DNA of 64,000 nt from Dactylonectria macrodidyma. Taxonomy: Eukaryota; Ascomycota; Sordariomycetes; Hypocreales; Nectriaceae. Of the stretch, positions 57,125 through 64,000 are shown piece by piece. The stretch lies in contig JAGMUV010000010.1 of NCBI GenBank assembly GCA_020744425.1, positions 1,674,001 to 1,738,000 of the forward strand. The letters run 5' to 3'. Position 1 is the stretch's first letter, and every line of letters begins with the position of its first letter. Under the pieces are notes generated by a model, which worked only from the letters and a program-made list of their open reading frames with translations, did no database searches and was not told the DNA's origin. The position numbers and the translations under genes are program-made.

Positions 57125-60100
57125 ATGCTGTTATCCCTACTCGTCGCCTCAGCGTCAATCCTGAGGGCGGTTGCTACATCCGATTCTTCAGTTTTGCCTG
57201 GTTTCAACTCGCCCACGAGCGACCACCGTCCGCTGTTCAGATACTGGCAAGTGTCCTGTTCAGACACCCACGGCCGTTGGACATATCACTAACTGCTGTC
57301 TTGCAGGCTCCCAGACGCTTCGGTCGACATCACCAATGTCGTGAGCGACATCCGTGCCCTCAAAGAAGTCGGTGCAGGTGGCTTGCAATTCTTGCCCTTC
57401 TACAATTATGGTTTCGGGGACCCCGCCTCCTTCCCTACCAGCACCTGGGATAAATACGGATTTGGAACTCCGGCGTTCAAGCACGTATTCGTCAACGCGC
57501 TCAAGACAGCCAAGGATACCGGTCTGCGATTCGACTTCTCCCTCGGAGCCAGTCAGGGACAAGGCGTTCCAGTCGAGCCACTAACTCCAGGCTTGGCTAT
57601 GCAGCTCGTGTACGGTGAGGTTGCTGTGACAGGCGGAAAAGTCTTCAAGGGTTCCCTCCCCAAGGCACACCATGAATTCAACTTCTTGAGCGGATTCATG
57701 CACGAGCAGGAGGAGTTTGGATCCGACCAACTGGTTGGTGTGGTTGCCGCGGGTGTGAAGTCTGGTACGTTCACTTGTCCACGCTGACCTCCTTCAAGCC
57801 TGACTCTATGGCTGCGCTAGTTGTGCCTGGCCAAGGCCCCTTATCCATTGCGGTGCTTGACGAGTCGACCCTCGTGGATCTGTCAGAGTTCGTGGTTAAT
57901 GGACAACTGACATGGAAGGCCCCTTCTGGTCGCAACAACTACACTCTTTTCGCCCTTTACGAGCGGTACACGAATCAGCGTTCTTGTAATGGCGTGGCGA
58001 ACCCCGATGGTCCTATCGCGAACGGATCTTGGATCACGGATCACTTCAGCGCTAACGGCGCGAAGCTCGTCACTCAGTTTTGGGAGAATAACCTGCTTGA
58101 TGCCGACATAAAGAAATTGCTGAAATCTGCTGGGCAGCACAGTAAATAGGCCCAGAATATCTCACCCTCCACGCACCGTCTAACTCTATCATAGCCTGGG
58201 AAGACAGCATGGAGATGCAAGCCGCCCTGTGGTGGACGCCTGATTTCATCAAGCGTTTTAAGAAGAGCCGAGGTTACAGCCCGGTCAAGTATCTTCCATT
58301 CATGTTCCACCAATCCAACGCCTTTACACTTTACAGTCCGCCGTACAATACGACGTACGCCCTGAGCTCAGCCGCCTCCGCGCAAGACAAGTACATTCAA
58401 GACTACCGGAAAACACTCAACGAAGGTTACACCGAGTATCTCGAAGCGTACAACGCATGGGCTGCGTCCCTTGGTATGAGTCACTCGTGCCAAGTTGCGT
58501 ACAACTTGCCCCTTGACATGGTCAGTACGAACCCAAAACTTATCGGATCAACCTGACTCTTTGGCAGTCAGGAGATGTTCCTCTGGTAGAGGTTCCTGAG
58601 CTTGAGTCCCTCGGCTTCCCCACAATCGACGACTCCCTCCAGTTTGTGGGTGCGGCACACCTCAGTGGCCGTAACGTCATTTCTACCGAAATTGGTGCGG
58701 TCCAGACCGGCGGGTACAGCCAATCAGTCCCATCTCTCGTTAACCTGTTCCGAGATGCGTTTGCTGGCGGCGTCAACTCTATGATGCTTCATGGTATGCA
58801 ATACGGCGGCGAGTACAATGCAACCTGGCCGGGCTACACTCCCTTCCAATACGTCTACAGTGAACTCTGGAGCCCTCGCCAACCGGCTTGGACACACATG
58901 AACCACACGATGGCCTACACTGCCAGGAACCAAGTTGTTCTGCAGGCGGGAACCGTGAAGAGGGATGTTGCGTTCTACCTGTTCAAGCAGCCCTGGGGTG
59001 CCGGCGTCTTCTATGATGGGGCTGATCTAAGGGCTAAAGGTAGGCAGATTCCTATCCTAGTCATTACTTTCTCCAAAATCCTAGCACAGAGCTGACAGGA
59101 CAGGTTTCACACACGAGTACCTGGGGCCGACTAACCTGGCCTCCCACGAAGCAACGGTCTCGGATAAACTCCTTGCCCCAGACGGTCCTGCTTATAGGGC
59201 TTTGGTATTCTGGAACCAGACCTACATCTCACCTGAGGCATCTAAGAAGGTTCTCAAATTCGCCAAGCAGGGCCTCCCTATTCTTGTTCACGGCAGTCTG
59301 CCTAACACAACTATCGGTACCGCCGGCCAGAAGAGTGTTACCCAGAACATGGCTTCTTTGCTTAAGTTCTCGAATGTTAAAGTTGTGGAAGACAAGAAGT
59401 CACTAGTGGCCGCTTTACAAGCACTCGGTGTGGAACCCAGATTGTCTGTTAAGCCCAAGGAGTCTTCAGGAAACTTGTACTCAGTTTGGAGATCTTCCAA
59501 GACCACCGAGCTTGTCTATCTTTACAACAAGGGCTCCGCGGCCAGCTACGACTTGACCTTCAACGTCGCCAAGAATACAGTGCCCTTTCATCTGAACGCG
59601 TGGACGGGCGAGCAGCACCCATGGCTCTCCTACAAGCGGTCAAAAGCAGGGATTACTGTGTCTATCACCCTCAAGGAGATGCAGACGGCAGTCTTTGCGT
59701 TTGCAGCTCAGAAAGAAGGCACCTACGTGGTGTCACACTCGGCTAATGTTGAGAAGCTCCAGCTGGGGCAGAAGAACCAGATTATGGCTTTGATCAACGA
59801 TGCCAAGTCCGCAACCCTGACACGTTCTGACGGCAAAAAGGTGAAGATTCCAAGTGTGGAGGGCAAAAAGAGCCCGCTCAAACTCAACGTAGGCCCTTGG
59901 GACTTGACCCTGGAATCTTGGGTGCCGTCTTCGAACACTTCGGACAGCCGCTCTAGCATCGAAGTGTTGCACCTTGGATCTCAGGATACCCTTGTTCCTT
60001 GGTCAAAGATCCCCGCCACGCAGAATGTCTCGGGCATTGGTATCTACACTGCCAGCTTTACCCTCCCTCAGAGCACTCTCCTCAAGTCTGATCAAATGGC

Positions 60101-60407
60101 TACGCTGATCAACTTTGGCCCTGTCTTGAACACCCTTCGCGCCTGGGTGAACGGCAAGGAGCTCCCAGCAGTGGATATCTCGGATCCTGAGGTTGACATT
60201 TCCAAGTTCGTCGTGGAAGGAGAGAATACTGTAAAGGTTGAGGTCTCGAGCACCCTGTTTAATGCTGTGAAGGCGAGAGTCAACTGGGTGAAAAACATGG
60301 GAGCAGGCCCAGCTGTGCCGGCCTTTTATACCGCCGCAGACTGGCAGGCTTACGGACTGGTAGGACCCGTTCACGTCCGGACCCTGCGCAAGGTTGTTGT
60401 AAACTAG
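57125..60407 (+). CDS. Secreted glycoside hydrolase, GH106 alpha-L-rhamnosidase-like
   Basis: Six exons: 57125-57246, 57307-57764, 57821-58141, 58195-58520, 58568-59039 and 59104-60407. They total 3003 bases, 1000 residues, the expected size. The first 20 residues are a signal peptide (L-L-S-L-L-V-A-S-A). Then F-R-Y-W-L-P-D-A-S rebuilt across intron 1, G-A-G-G-L-Q-F-L-P-F-Y-N-Y-G and Y-G-F-G-T-P-A-F-K are hallmarks of this fungal family, as is W-E-D-S-M-E-M-Q-A-A-L-W-W-T-P across intron 3. The C-terminal part is beta-rich with a carbohydrate-binding-like sandwich. The enzyme probably removes rhamnose from plant glycans or flavonoid glycosides; that substrate is inferred from family only. Intron 1 begins with GC (TG|GCAAGT), the only donor keeping the frame. 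Catalytic residues were not assigned. Confidence 0.9.
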
Positions 60408-61151
60408 ATGATGGTATCCTCCGAGTCATGTCAGTAAGAATAGAGGTTGTGGAATATTGCAAATTCCAGCTAGCTTACCTTATTCACTATCAATTACGTG
60501 GCCCTCGATGGATTTCTATACTAGTATTCGGCTGTCCGCTCCATTGAGGGCGAGTTGCTGCTGGCCTCAGCAACGAATGGCGACGAACATACAGATGTCG
60601 CCTTCAAAAGTCTTCGGTCACGCTAATGAACGCCACATCCTTTAACCCCTGCAAATACTTTCCGATACATCACACGAGGATTGATTTACAGTAGGGTCTC
60701 TCCCTAATTCCCCTATAACCTTAGCGGTTACGGGGGAAGCTTATTTTGAAGTACCGACTAGGACCTGCTATATTCTGATTGCGTTTAGTGGGTTCAAGTT
60801 TGCTCTAAGTACCCTTTCGTATTTATCCCTGGCGTGGCTTTATTATTGCTTTTTCTTGACCGAAAACTTTTGAAGGCTTCCTCCGTATTAGTGGAGAGAA
60901 TCTGATTTATGGGTTTAAGCTTGGGCTGAGGTGCCTGGCCCACATTTAGGATTACAGACCCCTCTCACAAACGGTGCTAGACTTAGTATGGACTACTAGG
61001 TACCCCTTAGTACCTTGTGGCTTGCGGAGATATGATACCCTTGACCAGGCTTATCTCCGGGTCCTCTCTACATCATCATCATCATCTGCCCACCTTGTCC
61101 CTAAAGAGTCTTGATCAAGGCCAACAGAATACACCACAGCAAGTCGACATA
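60408..61151. other. Intergenic, no gene seen
   Basis: 740 bases. A short ATC microsatellite lies at about 61069-61085, 70 bases before the next ATG. Confidence 0.5.
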
Positions 61152-62749
61152 ATGGACAACACCTTCTTCTTTGTCGATGGCATCGAGCCCGATAGGGAGT
61201 CCAAGAGGCTGATGCGCCGCCATGTGATGAAGGGCAAGAATGCGGGCAAGACGTTTCATCGACGGTCAAGACCAGGGCTAGCCAGTCGCCAGTCAAACAC
61301 CACTCTCGCTCCGAGTTCGAGTTCCTTATACCTCTCTCGCCATCTCGACAAGCAAACTAGCCGCTGGGACTGGGGATGCCTACCTACTAACGCAATTGGC
61401 CGGAATCTGGGAAGCGTCTTGTTCACTTGCTCGCTCCCTGTCAAGGTTACAACCACGTCACAGAAAATCATACATCAGTGTATGGATGCATCGCGGTGTC
61501 ATCTCATGCAAAGACGCTGCTAATAGGTGCTGCAACTTTAGTCTTCAACTTTACCGCCGACCGCATTTATCCTGTCCGGCTCGGCATTTCACTCGACGAC
61601 GCCAAATACATGTGGCTTCGAGTCCTCTTCTCGGACGAAGCCAGTGGGTTTGCACACTCTCATCAAGCGCGACCGATTAATAACCTGACTCGTAGCCTAT
61701 CAGTGCAATATAAGTTTGATGGCAGCATCAAACGAAGTCTTCTTGGGTGGTGGTGACAGCTCGCCAAAAGCATTCTACCATCTCTCCCGGACTTTGAGTC
61801 TTGTTCAGAAGAGGCTCGAGAGACCCGACGCTCTATCAGACTCCACCATCGGCATTGTCCTGTCTCTTATTAGTCACGAGTCAATCCGACAGGAGCACGC
61901 GAGCGCCAAAGTCCACGTCGACGGTCTCAGAAGAATGGTCGAGCTTCGGGGCGGACTCAGTCAACTTGAAGGAAACATTCCACTATTGCTGAAAGTGTGC
62001 AAGTAAGCATCTCCAGCATCCCCAGCTCCAATATCCAAACCTCTCTAATCTTGTACATGTCTAGAACGGACATAATATTTGCCATTCAACATGGAGGACC
62101 GACAATATTCTTTCGAGACAGTATGCCCCAAGTACAGGTTCTTCTATCCTCGAAGGGTTTAAGCCTTGACCGCGCCTCGGCCGCATCATCAGTACAGCAC
62201 GGCGGATTAGAGCCGTATCTACATGAGATACTGTTGGACGTCATCAGCACTTCTTCTTTGTTTAACAACAAATTGCATATGCATAGCGTCGGCCTCGTGG
62301 CGTTTCAAGAGATGCTAGTATCAATCTGTTACCGCCTACTCCGATTGCATCCATTAGATGAACCCAGGCAAGCGTCCGATATACAGACTGTATATCACAT
62401 TGGTTTAACCATTTTCATGATGACTTTATTCCTGCAGTACAACCGTCACCAAATCATGGACCACAAGTTGGTATCATTTTGCTTCAAAGACGTTCTTGTC
62501 CGTGGATCATTTGAGCACGAGAGTGAATTGATGCTTTGGTTTATGTTCATCGGCGGTATTTGGGTCTCGGGCGATGTTGATACATATTGGGTTGTTCCGA
62601 GAATACGGGCCACTCTTCAACAACTAGGTATCAAGACCTGGGACGAAGCTCAAAGCTCTCTCAGGAAATTTCCGTGGATCAATGTCCTACACGACCAGCC
62701 TGGTCGCGAACTATGGGACCGAACAGATCAGGTCTACGAGATACCCTAG
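61152..62749 (+). CDS. Fungal-specific transcription-factor-like protein (DUF3468 type) without a zinc cluster
   Basis: Four exons: 61152-61479, 61527-61643, 61696-62002 and 62065-62749, giving 478 residues. The start F-F-F-V-D, then R-L-M-R-R-H-V-M-K-G-K-N-A-G-K, is the standard opening of this group. It is followed by I-I-H-Q, A-D-R-I-Y-P-V-R-L-G and W-L-R-V-L-F-S-D-E-A across intron 1, A-A-S-N-E-V-F-L-G and L-R-R-M-V-E-L-R-G-G, all typical. There is no Zn2Cys6 cluster in the frame or in the 130 bases upstream, so DNA binding, if any, is not explained. It may act as a co-regulator. It lies between a glycosidase and a dehydrogenase. Confidence 0.88.
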
Positions 62750-63110
62750 AAAATACACCATTGTCAGCTTATGACTCAAGTTTTTCGCCGTCTTTCAACA
62801 ATCAAATTGCTATGTTCCCCCCGCTCACTAACGGCCTCAAAAGTTCGTGTTGGATAGCAGTGACACGAAGCAGGGACATGACCAGATGGTCAACGCGTTA
62901 TACGTGACCTAAAAAGTAACTTGTATTCATGTCAAACATGGAAGAAGGGAGAACGGTATCCAAAAAGCTAGTGACATTATTCCAATGCTTTGAGACTTAT
63001 TTCAGACACATTTGACTGATGTCAAAGGTCCTATCACTTACATGCTACCTTGCAGGTTCCTCTTACCTCGACGTGGCCGTTCACCAAGTAAACTCTTCTT
63101 TGACCAACTC
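62750..63110. other. Intergenic (convergent genes)
   Basis: 360 bases between two converging stop codons. No gene seen. Confidence 0.5.
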
Positions 63111-64000
63111 CTAGGAGAGTTTCCACAACCTTTCTACCTCCTCGCTAGACACCGCAAGAGGATGGGCCTTGTCGGTAATTTGACAATCAGCAAAGTAGGC
63201 GCCATGATTCTCGCTGTCCTCATTGGTCTCGCCGACCCCAAGTTTAGGGTCCAATGCCGCGACCAGGCCCGTCGCAGCTCCAGCCCCCAACGTCTTGTAG
63301 GCAAAAATTCCGCTGGAGTTCATCGCCTTAATCGCTTCCAGCGTCTCGGGGTGGAAGTTCCTGCCCAGCTCTGTTTTGATGACTCCTGGATGGACGGCCA
63401 GAGTCAGGATGCCGTACTTTTCGTACAGCCGCTCGTTGGCGGCAATGCCAAAGAGCACGTTTGCAACTTTGCTGCGATTGTAGCCATCAAGTGGGACGTA
63501 AGCCTTCTCCTCGGTATCTGTATAGCCCCATGCTTTGAGCCGCTCATAATTTGGCTGCTCCGTTTCAGGCAGATGTTTGTTTGGCTTGTCGAAGTTGATG
63601 TCGCTCCAGCGCATGCTTGCTACTATGGGCGAGGCGGAGCTGATATTGACGATTCGAGTGGCTCCCCTGGGGCTGCCCTCGGCAGCTTTGATGAACTTGG
63701 GCATGAGAAGGCATGTGAAGAGCCAGTGCCCAATGTGGTTTGTCGCAAAGTGCATCTCGATGCCGTCCTTGCTCAGGGTACGCTCTTGAAGACCCATGAC
63801 ACCGGCGCTGTTCACCAGAATGTCGATGGTGGGCAAGTCAGACCAAGACAAGGCTTCTGCGGCTGCAGAGCGAACAGACTCCTGGCTGGAAAGATCAACC
63901 TCCAAAGCACGATAGTCCACGTCGGGGAACTCGGCCTTCAGGGCGTCAATGCACTCTTGGATCTTGGATGGAGTGCGACCGCAGATGACCAGATGGGCAG
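63111..64000 (-). CDS. Short-chain dehydrogenase/reductase (partial, N-terminus beyond right edge)
   Basis: The frame is open from the right edge to the stop at 63111, at least 296 residues; the Rossmann G-x-x-x-G-x-G motif must lie outside. Visible are A-H-L-V-I-C-G-R-T (second strand), D-I-L-V-N-S-A-G-V-M-G, the N-H-I-G-H-W active-site helix, R-I-V-N-I-S-S-A-S and the catalytic Tyr-Lys pair in Y-N-R-S-K. V-H-P-G-V-I-K-T-E-L follows. This order is that of classical SDRs, closest to the retinol-dehydrogenase/WW-oxidoreductase-like branch in fungi. It uses NAD(P)(H); substrate unknown. Confidence 0.92.
   Translation of the reverse strand, partial: AHLVICGRTPSKIQECIDALKAEFPDVDYRALEVDLSSQESVRSAAAEALSWSDLPTIDILVNSAGVMGLQERTLSKDGIEMHFATNHIGHWLFTCLLMPKFIKAAEGSPRGATRIVNISSASPIVASMRWSDINFDKPNKHLPETEQPNYERLKAWGYTDTEEKAYVPLDGYNRSKVANVLFGIAANERLYEKYGILTLAVHPGVIKTELGRNFHPETLEAIKAMNSSGIFAYKTLGAGAATGLVAALDPKLGVGETNEDSENHGAYFADCQITDKAHPLAVSSEEVERLWKLS

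Noticed and set aside
1..64000. Secondary-metabolite cluster, CRISPR array, rRNA or bacterial-type operon
   Set aside because: No synthase or synthetase core, no regularly spaced repeats, no RNA gene signature; the genome is fungal.

Overview
The window comes from a filamentous ascomycete (Pezizomycotina, probably a Sordariomycete; this is an inference). The evidence is short introns of about 50-100 bases with GT(A/G)NGT donors, several Zn2Cys6 regulators, HET-domain genes, an RGS-LOV photoreceptor, an SNG1-type membrane protein, and a HET pseudogene whose stops all look like C-to-T or G-to-A changes, the mark of repeat-induced point mutation (RIP). I joined exons by hand; apart from gene 1, every multi-exon model below sums to an open frame.

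Left third (1-24690): a hotdog thioesterase cut by the window edge; a six-exon AMP-dependent CoA ligase; two divergently transcribed Zn2Cys6 regulators (3911-6244 minus, 7560-10285 plus); an 11-exon cytosolic-type leucyl-tRNA synthetase (11479-15427); an F-box-like protein; a third Zn2Cys6 regulator whose zinc cluster is assembled from three exons, one of only 14 bases; and a vanillyl-alcohol-oxidase-type flavoprotein.

Middle (24691-43600): an SNG1/DUF3533 membrane protein, a small eight-cysteine protein with a hydrophobic tail, a small putative membrane protein, an RGS-LOV photoreceptor and a secreted M20 amidohydrolase. Between them lie long gene-poor stretches with a collapsed maltose-permease relic (37292-37690), an 83-base dispersed repeat present twice (21928-22010 and 40933-41015) and a decayed minisatellite (42988-43440).

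Right third (43600-64000): a graveyard of a RIP-scarred HET gene, a kinase-like fragment and a frameshifted amino-acid permease; a cysteine-rich single-pass membrane protein; a protein with a candidate myristoylation site and a histidine-rich tail; an intact HET gene; a GC-rich SnoaL-like gene that looks foreign; a GH106-type secreted glycoside hydrolase; a regulator-like protein without a zinc cluster; and a short-chain dehydrogenase cut by the right edge.

I see no polyketide synthase, peptide synthetase or terpene synthase, so this is not a classical biosynthetic cluster. It reads as an accessory region mixing regulators, catabolic enzymes (CoA ligase, thioesterase, phenol-type oxidase, glycosidase), self-recognition genes and decayed copies. 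A recurring oddity is the number of GC-AG introns: four of about 44 modelled introns, plus one in a relic.
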